A stretch of 5,246 nt of DNA, taken from assembly GCA_031285575.1 (NCBI GenBank), contig JAITVX010000124.1, positions 1 to 5,246 on the forward strand, written 5' to 3'. This stretch comes from Bacteroidales bacterium (GTDB lineage: Bacteria; Bacteroidota; Bacteroidia; Bacteroidales; VadinHA17). The notes beneath the pieces were generated by a model. The model searched no databases, was not told the DNA's origin, and saw nothing but the letters and a program-made list of their open reading frames with translations. Numbering within the stretch: position 1 is the first letter of the stretch; every line of letters begins with the position of its first letter. The position numbers and the translations under genes are program-made. This document shows positions 1 through 5,246 of this stretch, piece by piece.

Positions 1-1173
1 AGAAGAGATTCATTAGGAGTGTTGTTCTTCTTGAGGAAGAACCAACTGCTCAAGAACGGTGAAGCACCCGTGAGTATGAGAATTACGGTAAACGGACAAC
101 GCGAAGAAGTCCGCACCAAAAAAAGCATCCATCCTGATTCGTGGAATCAGGCAAAGGAATGTTCAAGGGCGAGAGATAAGAAGTCGCGCGACTTGAATGA
201 GTACATCGAATCGGCACGCATCCGAATAGCACAGCTATTCAATGAGATGGAACAAGCAGGAAAAACAAACACTGCCGAGGTACTGATACGCCGGTTCTTT
301 GGTAAAGACGATGAGAATCGCAAAACGTTGTTAGGTGTATTTAAGGAACACAACGAAAAGTGTCGCCAACTTATCGATATTGACTACGAAGAAATCACCA
401 TCAGACGTTACGACTGTTGCGCCCGCTATCTGGGCGAACTCATCAAAGAGAAGTACGGGCAGGATGATCTGCTGCTGAAAGAGGTAAACGGCGAGTTGGT
501 TCGTAGCTTTGAGTTCTACATGAAAACGGAAAGGAAGTGCCAGCAAAATACGGTCATCCGCTACATGAAATGCTTCAAGAAGATTATCAATTTGTCTATC
601 GCTAACGAATGGATGAGCCATAATCCCTTTGCCGGCATCAAGTTTCACGAGGTGGCTGTTAATAAGGAGTTCTTGACAATGGAAGAAATCAATACCATTG
701 CAGCGAAAGATTTTCATTTGCCACGATTGGAATTAGTGCGAGATGTATTTGTCTTCCAATGTATGACAGGATTGGCGTTCATAGACGTATACATGTGGGC
801 ATGGATGCAGGAAAAAGAAGAAGAAAGAGCTAAGAGAGAACAGGAAAAGGTGAAACCAAAATCGGCACAGGAAGTCGATAACTCTTACCTGAATTTCAAA
901 TTTTTCAGGGTAAGAAAAACATCTGCGGTGATAGCTATTTTGGGATTACTGGTGTTTATTCTCACCCTGTTTAGCATGAAGCAACAAAATGATTATTCGC
1001 TATTGATGGATGAGTATTACAGGCAGGGGATATTTTTCAGTTTTTCTTTTGTGCGTTTCAGCCGCGTTGCCACGTTTGCTACCGAAAATCCGGTTATATC
1101 GGCAATTTCCTTATACGATTTCTCTTCGAGCCAAAGCAAAATAATGGAACGCTCAATATTGTTCAATTTGTAA
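1..1173 (+). pseudogene. Truncated tyrosine recombinase (integrase) remnant in a chimeric reading frame; 5' end outside window
   Basis: This is the front part of a Bacteroidetes mobile-element integrase, a family that cuts and rejoins DNA at attachment sites. The frame is open from base 1, reading R-R-D-S-L-G-V-L-F-F-L, and the family normally has a few residues before this stretch. The GTG at 19 is therefore probably not the true start, and the 5' end lies just outside the window. The arm DNA-binding domain spans about 1-290 and the SAM-like core-binding domain about 310-640. The catalytic domain starts near 660 and reaches box I, T-G-L-A-F-I-D-V, at 766-789. Box I has Ala (775-777) where classical recombinases have the first catalytic Arg; such substitutions are known in Bacteroidetes integrases. 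Family similarity stops near 790, so the later His/Arg residues and the Tyr nucleophile are absent. The frame continues through a foreign membrane fragment and antisense sigma DNA to a stop at 1171-1173. I infer an inactive remnant. Confidence 0.85.
790..1026 (+). other. Unidentified coding fragment with one membrane helix, inserted between integrase and sigma factor
   Basis: This segment shares the integrase frame but does not resemble a recombinase. It encodes a strongly charged stretch (E-K-E-E-E-R-A-K-R-E-Q-E-K, about 808-849), then a short linker. A clear hydrophobic helix follows at about 922-978 (S-A-V-I-A-I-L-G-L-L-V-F-I-L-T-L-F), then a polar tail rich in Q, N, D and Y. This is the layout of a single-pass membrane protein with a cytoplasmic N-terminus. 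It reads as real protein on the plus strand, whereas the minus strand here has frequent stops. The ATG codons at 793 or 805 could be its original start, or it could be an internal piece. I do not recognise the family. A component of the same mobile element, such as a conjugation membrane protein, is possible but unsupported. Its end is lost where antisense sigma sequence begins, near 1020-1030. Confidence 0.5.
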
Positions 1174-1508
1174 ATCAACGAATAAAATTCCTGAATTTCT
1201 GTACTTTGTGTGTCCGGCTCAAATGCAACATGCTCTGAAAATGCAAGCGATATATTTTGGCGCAGTTTTGCATTGCGGCGCAGGTCTGAAATGCAGGTAT
1301 TGAGCGCAATACGGTAAATCCACGTACTCATCTGGCTTTCGTTGCGGAAATTGGGAAACGCCCTCCAGAGATTCAGTACCGTTTCCTGATACAAATATTC
1401 GACGGGCGAGGCATCTGACACATAAAACGAACAGACATTGTAAATCACCCGTTCATATTGTTTTACAATCGCAATAAATTCCTGTTCCAGAATACTTTCT
1501 TTCTTCAT
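1017..1508 (-). CDS. ECF-type RNA polymerase sigma factor (sigma-70 family)
   Basis: This 163-residue protein is a small alternative sigma factor that would direct RNA polymerase to a specific promoter set. Region 2 covers about residues 10-80, with the core-binding and -10-recognition segment Y-Q-E-T-V-L-N-L-W-R (40-49) and the conserved S-T-W-I-Y-R-I-A-L-N (61-70). Region 4, a helix-turn-helix for -35 recognition, covers about 105-158 and contains E-E-K-S-Y-K-E-I-A-D-I-T-G-F-S. There is no region 1 or 3, as expected for ECF factors. The start is the ATG at 1506-1508, which gives the normal family N-terminus. No clear Shine-Dalgarno is visible, which is common in this phylum. Its last residues (P-C-L) and stop lie on the edge of the rearrangement scar, so the native C-terminus may have lost a few residues. 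Relatives usually have a putative anti-sigma or membrane partner gene just downstream; none is present here. The target regulon cannot be inferred. Confidence 0.88.
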   Translation of the reverse strand: MKKESILEQEFIAIVKQYERVIYNVCSFYVSDASPVEYLYQETVLNLWRAFPNFRNESQMSTWIYRIALNTCISDLRRNAKLRQNISLAFSEHVAFEPDTQSTEIQEFYSLIYKLNNIERSIILLWLEEKSYKEIADITGFSVANVATRLKRTKEKLKNIPCL

Positions 1509-1843
1509 TTCCGAATTTTTGATATTGAACTATTAGTCGTAAAGATGAAGGAAAAATGACATGGAAAGAAAAATTTTTACATATACTTTAGAATCTGGTT
1601 TGAAAGATAATAATTACAATATAGTATATTGAGTATATGCTTGTTGATTGCGTATTTTTTGCACATAAGTTATGAGCAATTTACTTCCATTCGGTTGCCG
1701 ATGTTTCAAACCGGCGATTTCAGAGGAGACCCTCTCTGTAAAGATCATTTCTTTGCGTTGTCTTCTACTTTTTGTATCTACCAATAGTCATTCACAGCAG
1801 AAACGCTGTTAGCAGAGTTCCTACTGTATTCTATTTGCATATC
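1509..1843. other. Gene-free AT-rich intergenic region between aminotransferase and sigma factor
   Basis: I see no credible gene in these 335 bases on either strand. The part next to the sigma factor (about 1555-1680) is very AT-rich and presumably holds the sigma promoter on the minus strand, but I find no perfect TAnnTTTG element there. A 9-base inverted repeat (GGTTTGAAA at 1597-1605, TTTCAAACC at 1704-1712) and two 5-base hairpins (1722-1735 and 1794-1809) are present. None has the T-run of an intrinsic terminator, and all are short enough to be chance. Confidence 0.5.
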
Positions 1844-3046
1844 TTATTCCAGTATTCTGCCAGGGTAAACTTTCAAAGCTTCTTCGAGTACGGTAATTGC
1901 ATTTTTCAGATCGTCAATTTTCAGAACGTATGCTATCCTTATCTCGTTCTTCCCCAGACCGGGTGTTGAATAAAAGCCGGAGCCCGGAGCTACCATTACA
2001 GTACGGTTCTTGTATTCAAATTCTTCAAGAAGCCATTGGGCAAACCTGTCGCCGTCGTCAATGGGCAATCTTACAACTGCATAAAAGGCTCCTTTGGGAT
2101 TTGGACAGTAAACACCGGGTATGCCGTTAAGCGCTTTCACAAGGTAATTTCGCCGTGCAGTATATTCGGCATTGACATTTGTAAAATATGAGTCGGGCAC
2201 ATCGACTGATGCTTCGCCGGCTATTTGTCCCAGTCCCGGAGGCGACAGTCTTGCCTGGGCAAATTTAATGGCCGTGTTTATTACGGCACTGTTGCGCGTA
2301 ATAAGCGCACCGATTCTTACACCGCATTCGCTGTAGCGCTTGGAAACGGAATCGAGCAGTATTATGTTATCGTCAACATCTTTCAGGTTTAATGCCGAGA
2401 AATGTTTTTCACCGTCGTAGCAGAATTCGCGATACGATTCGTCGGCAAAAAGATACATATCATATTTTTTTATTATATCCCGCAATTGGAGAAACTCTTC
2501 TTCCGAGTACAGGTATCCTGTAGGGTTGTTAGGATTGCAAATTACTATTCCTTTGGTCTTCGGAGTTATGTGTGCTTCAATCTCTTTAATTGGCGGAAGC
2601 CTGAAATCGTCTTTGATGTACGATGTTATAGGGGTAATTTTAACTCCTGCGGCTGTGGCATATCCATTATAGTTTGCATAAAACGGTTCGGGTATTATGA
2701 TTTCTTCACCCGGATTAAAACAGACCATAAGTCCGAACATGATAGCTTCAGATCCTCCTGTGGTAATCAGTATCTGTGAAGGGGCTATTTCTATTCCCAG
2801 CCTATGATAATATCCGGCAAGTTTTTTTCTGTACGATTCGTTGCCCGCTGAATGACTGTATTCAATAATATTCATGCCTATATTCCGCAAAGCGTCAAGT
2901 GCAACCTCCGGGGTAGGGATGTCGGGCTGCCCTATATTAAGATGATAGACCGTCCTTCCTTTACGTTTTGCTTCTTCAGCGTAAGGAACAAGCTTTCTTA
3001 TGGGAGAGGCTGGCATTGCCTTGCCTTTTTCCGAAATAACCGGCAT
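1844..3046 (-). CDS. PLP-dependent class I/II aminotransferase (aspartate aminotransferase-like)
   Basis: This is a complete 400-residue cytosolic fold-type I aminotransferase. It should move an amino group between an amino acid and a 2-oxo acid using pyridoxal phosphate. Visible hallmarks are the N-terminal substrate-loop segment N-I-G-Q-P-D (37-42), T-T-G-G-S-E (95-100) in the phosphate-binding region, and N-P-N-N-P-T-G (171-177), whose Asn174 should contact the cofactor. Asp202 in A-D-E-S-Y should pair with the pyridine nitrogen. Lys236 in S-V-S-K-R-Y-S is the Schiff-base lysine, and Arg370 in N-E-I-R-I-A-Y is the expected substrate-carboxylate arginine. Length and overall sequence match the Bacteroidetes group often labelled aspC-like, which begins 'MP.IS.KG..MPASPIRKL' as here. 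The ATG at 3044-3046 is therefore a secure start. The exact substrate cannot be read from sequence; aspartate, alanine or other amino acids are possible. Its own promoter element lies just upstream, so it is probably transcribed alone or with the sigma factor 335 bases downstream. Confidence 0.95.
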   Translation of the reverse strand: MPVISEKGKAMPASPIRKLVPYAEEAKRKGRTVYHLNIGQPDIPTPEVALDALRNIGMNIIEYSHSAGNESYRKKLAGYYHRLGIEIAPSQILITTGGSEAIMFGLMVCFNPGEEIIIPEPFYANYNGYATAAGVKITPITSYIKDDFRLPPIKEIEAHITPKTKGIVICNPNNPTGYLYSEEEFLQLRDIIKKYDMYLFADESYREFCYDGEKHFSALNLKDVDDNIILLDSVSKRYSECGVRIGALITRNSAVINTAIKFAQARLSPPGLGQIAGEASVDVPDSYFTNVNAEYTARRNYLVKALNGIPGVYCPNPKGAFYAVVRLPIDDGDRFAQWLLEEFEYKNRTVMVAPGSGFYSTPGLGKNEIRIAYVLKIDDLKNAITVLEEALKVYPGRILE

Positions 3047-3069
3047 AATGTTTTTTTAAAATTAAGCGG

Positions 3070-3077
3070 CAAAGTTA
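3070..3077 (-). promoter_or_regulatory. Bacteroidetes -7 promoter element for the aminotransferase
   Basis: The minus strand reads TAACTTTG, a perfect match to the Bacteroidetes housekeeping -7 consensus TAnnTTTG. It ends 23 bases before the aminotransferase ATG, implying a leader of about 15-20 nucleotides. No exact TTTG -33 partner is visible at the expected spacing, which is tolerated in many promoters of the phylum. An 8-base match alone is weak evidence; its placement next to a start codon raises confidence. Confidence 0.55.
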
Positions 3078-3234
3078 AGAAAAAAATATCATCCATATAT
3101 ATGGGACATCTTGTTTATATAAATTCTAATAATTAACTCAAGTTCCGTTTTGCATTTGTTACAAGTTTCTATTAAAATTACGGCGTAGGTGGCTGTTTGC
3201 CGCAGTTGGATGTATATACCTGTGTTTTGTGATG

Positions 3235-4479
3235 TTAGCCGCTTATTAACGGCAAGAACAAAAGCGCCAGAGACAGGCCTACAAGAACAACAACAGCTGT
3301 CCAGCCTATAATGTTTTGGGTAACATTATTAACATACATTCCCATTATTTTACGGTTGTTGATAAGCAGAATCATACTGACCAGAACAACGGGCAGCAGG
3401 ATTCCATTGAGCGCCTGTGTCCAGATAGATATTTTTATCAGCGGGGCTCCTGGGATAAGTATTATTAATGCCGATAATATAAGTATGCCGGTATAAAGAA
3501 CATAAAACTCTTTCGCTTCGTCCCATTTTTTATCTATTCCGGCTTCAAAGCCAAAGGCTTCTGATATATAAAAGGCTGTTGCGAGGGGCAGTATTGTTGC
3601 CGAAAACACCGAGGCTATAAAGAGGCCAAAAGCAAACAGTTGCGAAGCAAACTTGCCCGCCAGGGGTTCGAGGGCCATAGCGGCGTCTTTTGCCTCTTCA
3701 ATAACAATTCCGTTGGGATGCAGCGTTGAACCGCATGACACCATGATAAAGAAGGCTACAACAACTGTTACTATACAGCCAACCGTGATGTCAATAACAG
3801 TGTATTTGAAATTCTTCATCTTCAGTCCTTTTTCTACAACCGACGACTGCATGTAGAACTGCATCCATGGGGCAATTGTGGTTCCTATCAATGCAATTAC
3901 CATTGCAAGGCTTTGTGTATCCATCTGAACCTGTGGCCTTACTATTGCCGAGCCAATTGCGCTCCAGTCGGGCTTTCCCATCAGGGCCGAAACAATATAT
4001 GTTAACAGCGATGCGCTGAACAGTAAAAAGATACGTTCGGCTATCTTGTATGTGCCCTTTACTACCAGGAGCCATACCATAATGGCAACCAGCGGCACGG
4101 AAATGTATTTGCTTACTCCGAACATTTCCATGCTTCCGGCCACGCCTGCAAATTCGGTTGTTGTATTGCCGATATTTGAAACAAGAAGGCCGAGAAATAT
4201 AAGTGAGGTTATTTTCATTCCGGCGTTTTCGCGTATCAGGTCAGATAATCCTTTTCCCGTAACAATACCCATACGCGCATTCATTTCCTGAATTACGAGC
4301 AGCACTATAAAAGAAGGGATAAGCGTCCATATCAGGCCATAGCCGTACATGGCGCCGGCTACCGAGTAGGTTGTTATTCCGCCTGCGTCGTTATCAACAC
4401 TTCCGGTAATGATACCGGGGCCAAGTATGGCCAGGAAAATGGCTGCCCTTTTGAAAAACTTAATCCTTTTCTTCAGCAT
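3235..4479 (-). CDS. NRAMP/SLC11-family divalent metal transporter with NRMT-like metal site
   Basis: This is a complete 414-residue inner-membrane protein with about 11 predicted helices (first about 12-30, last about 389-412), the layout of NRAMP cation importers. Family signatures include G-P-G-I-I-T-G in TM1, N-A-R-M-G-I-V-T-G-K-G-L (67-78) and the TM6 segment G-T-T-I-A-P-W (199-205). The metal site is unusual. In TM1, D31-A-G-G34 stands where manganese/iron NRAMPs have DPGN, so the coordinating Asn becomes Gly. In TM6, A203-P-W205 stands where they have MPH, so the metal-binding Met becomes Ala and the His becomes Trp. From what I know of the family, Asn-to-Gly and Met-to-Ala changes mark NRAMP-related magnesium transporters, so a harder ion such as Mg2+ (with Mn2+ possible) is a reasonable inference. 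The start is the ATG at 4477-4479, followed by a short basic N-terminus. It is 188 bases upstream of the aminotransferase, with no functional link evident. Confidence 0.92.
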   Translation of the reverse strand: MLKKRIKFFKRAAIFLAILGPGIITGSVDNDAGGITTYSVAGAMYGYGLIWTLIPSFIVLLVIQEMNARMGIVTGKGLSDLIRENAGMKITSLIFLGLLVSNIGNTTTEFAGVAGSMEMFGVSKYISVPLVAIMVWLLVVKGTYKIAERIFLLFSASLLTYIVSALMGKPDWSAIGSAIVRPQVQMDTQSLAMVIALIGTTIAPWMQFYMQSSVVEKGLKMKNFKYTVIDITVGCIVTVVVAFFIMVSCGSTLHPNGIVIEEAKDAAMALEPLAGKFASQLFAFGLFIASVFSATILPLATAFYISEAFGFEAGIDKKWDEAKEFYVLYTGILILSALIILIPGAPLIKISIWTQALNGILLPVVLVSMILLINNRKIMGMYVNNVTQNIIGWTAVVVLVGLSLALLFLPLISG

Positions 4480-4545
4480 GCTACTGGTTTAATAAAGCCG
4501 GCGGTCATCTTCGTATATTAAAGCGCCGCACTTTTTTTAAGGATG

Positions 4546-4553
4546 CAAATGTA
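4546..4553 (-). promoter_or_regulatory. Bacteroidetes -7 promoter element for the metal transporter
   Basis: The minus strand reads TACATTTG, a perfect TAnnTTTG match, ending 66 bases before the transporter ATG. Transcription would start near 4540, giving a leader of about 60 nucleotides. No clear TTTG -33 box is seen at normal spacing. The leader holds a weak 5-base inverted repeat (CGGCG/CGCCG) but nothing resembling a known metal riboswitch. Confidence 0.55.
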
Positions 4554-4674
4554 TAAAAACTTTTCTTTTGACGATACGATATAATATACAACAACCCCCG
4601 CGCACGGCCTGTTAAAAAACCGTGGCGGAGGATGCTGTTGCGCGGTGGTGCGCCGCAGTTCCCAGTCTTGTCGT

Positions 4675-5246
4675 TTAATCGTAGATGGTGGCATTCACAG
4701 TCCCGCCTCTGCTGGTGGCAATGCTCTTAGTGCAGCCGTTTGTGCCGGGGTTGTCAACTATATGTATAATTTTTTCGCTTGCAACGTAGTTGCTGTGCAG
4801 TGTGCCAAACAATGTATTTAATCCGGCAGTGGTGAACTGATTATACCGGATACGCAATTCTGTCAGCGCGGTGTTATTGCTCACGTCGAGGCCGGTTAAC
4901 GGCTGATCGGAATAGCAACCCAAGTTTTTCAACGCAGCATTTTTGCTCACATCCAGGCTTAACAGCGTACCAGATATGGACAGCATTGTGATGTCCTGTC
5001 CGTAAATGGAAATGCGTCGCCGAGGAACAGCATAGGCAGGGTAAAGATGTGTTGGGATTGACGTAAGGGTAATCGTTTGATTTGGCAAGCCATTCCCCCA
5101 GTTGATGGTTGCCGTTCCTGAACCGGCTAAATAAAAGACAACCCTGTTCTGGCTTGTTTCTTCCGCGATTATGGCTATTTGAGGGGCAATGCCGAGTTTG
5201 AATGCCGATGATGAAACCGTTGCCGGAGCAGCCGCGGTGCCCGTGT
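4675..5246 (-). CDS. Leucine-rich-repeat surface-type protein, C-terminal part (5' end outside window)
   Basis: The frame is open from the right edge (first full codon 5244-5242) to a TAA at 4675-4677, giving 189 visible residues. The TTG at 5086-5088 is not a credible start, because the protein is continuous upstream of it. The upstream part reads like a small beta-sandwich segment common in Bacteroidetes surface proteins (V-F-Y-L-A-G-S-G-T-A-T-I-N-W-G-N-G). It leads into I-S-I-Y-G-Q-D-I-T-M-L and then two 22-residue leucine-rich repeats. After the repeats come a cap-like stretch G-T-L-H-S-N and the ending D-N-P-G-T-N-G-C-T-K-S-I-A, a usual C-terminal finish for such modules. No type IX sorting domain follows; the protein stops at Y-D. 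Relatives are mostly exported or cell-surface proteins of unknown ligand. A signal peptide would lie outside the window, so export is inference. It is separated from the transporter by 195 bases on the same strand. Confidence 0.8.
   Translation of the reverse strand, partial: TGTAAAPATVSSSAFKLGIAPQIAIIAEETSQNRVVFYLAGSGTATINWGNGLPNQTITLTSIPTHLYPAYAVPRRRISIYGQDITMLSISGTLLSLDVSKNAALKNLGCYSDQPLTGLDVSNNTALTELRIRYNQFTTAGLNTLFGTLHSNYVASEKIIHIVDNPGTNGCTKSIATSRGGTVNATIYD
4834..4965 (-). repeat. Two tandem 22-residue leucine-rich repeats (66-base units at protein level)
   Basis: Unit 1 (4900-4965) begins L-L-S-L-D-V-S-K-N-A-A-L and unit 2 (4834-4899) begins L-T-G-L-D-V-S-N-N-T-A-L. Both share the pattern LxxLDVSxNxALxxL. 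The DNA copies have diverged clearly, so this is an old protein repeat and not a recent duplication. More units may lie upstream in the intact gene, but the visible part just before unit 1 is not repeat-like. Confidence 0.75.

Noticed and set aside
19..21. GTG at 19 as the integrase start
   Set aside because: The frame is open to base 1 and the residues before it (R-R-D-S-L-G) fit the usual N-terminus of the family, so the true start is outside the window.
331..717. Minus-strand open frame of 128 codons opposite the integrase
   Set aside because: The plus strand there encodes clear integrase core-binding sequence; the minus-strand product has no recognisable domain.
1597..1712. 9-base inverted repeat (GGTTTGAAA / TTTCAAACC) about 100 bases apart in the 1509-1843 gap
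   Set aside because: It is short, imperfect beyond 9 bases, has no transposase or target duplication around it, and is plausible by chance in AT-rich DNA.
1722..1809. Two 5-base hairpins (1722-1735 and 1794-1809) as a terminator after the aminotransferase
   Set aside because: The stems are too short and neither is followed by a T-run on the minus strand.
2402..2779. Plus-strand open frame of 125 codons opposite the aminotransferase
   Set aside because: It is antisense to the conserved active-site region of the aminotransferase, and its Phe/Tyr/Cys-rich composition is typical of a shadow frame.
3653..4291. Open frames antisense or frame-shifted to the metal transporter (3653-3856, 3791-4075, 4046-4291)
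   Set aside because: They lie inside a well-supported membrane protein gene, lack recognisable protein features and look like shadows.
4603..4624. CACGG/CCGTG hairpin between the repeat protein and the transporter as an intrinsic terminator
   Set aside because: The T-run lies inside the 12-base loop instead of after the stem, so it does not fit a rho-independent terminator on the minus strand. The flanking GC-rich bases offer only 4-base alternatives.
1..5246. A new multi-gene defence or mobile system
   Set aside because: The genes are a broken integrase, a sigma factor, an aminotransferase, a transporter and part of a surface protein, with separate promoters and no shared theme; no CRISPR, retron, toxin-antitoxin or repeat-array structure is visible.

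Overview
This window looks like a piece of a Bacteroidetes (probably Bacteroidales) chromosome. The evidence is a Bacteroidetes-type tyrosine recombinase with an N-terminal arm domain, a small ECF sigma factor of the phylum's usual type, a surface protein with 22-residue 'LDVSxNxALTxL' repeats, and two perfect TAnnTTTG -7 promoter elements placed correctly upstream of genes. Apart from the recombinase remnant at the left end, all genes lie on the minus strand.

Left end (1-1173, plus strand): a mobile-element integrase enters from outside the window. Its arm and core-binding domains are present, but it breaks off near base 790, just inside the catalytic domain. The frame continues through an unrelated fragment of about 235 bases with a charged stretch and one membrane helix, then runs antisense into the 3' end of a sigma factor gene until a stop at 1171-1173. 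This is a scar of at least two joined pieces and almost certainly not a working recombinase. It may be a real mobile-element remnant or an assembly chimera.

Middle: an ECF sigma factor (1017-1508, minus) ends exactly at the scar. The gene usually found downstream of such sigma factors, often an anti-sigma or membrane partner, is missing. A 335-base AT-rich gap without a gene follows. Next comes a complete PLP-dependent class I/II aminotransferase (1844-3046, minus) with all key active-site residues and its own TAnnTTTG promoter element.

Right: a complete NRAMP/SLC11-fold metal transporter (3235-4479, minus) has its own -7 element about 60-70 bases upstream. Its metal-site motifs depart from the manganese/iron consensus: D-A-G-G replaces DPGN in TM1 and A-P-W replaces MPH in TM6. 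This resembles the magnesium-transporting NRMT branch. The last gene (4675-5246, minus) is the C-terminal part of a leucine-rich-repeat surface-type protein whose start lies beyond the window.

The genes do not form an evident pathway. The aminotransferase and transporter are separated by 188 bases, each has its own promoter element, and they look like independent housekeeping units next to an accessory-DNA scar. I found no CRISPR array, tRNA, rRNA, complete insertion sequence or new multi-gene system. The most interesting points are the chimeric integrase scar and the altered metal site of the transporter.
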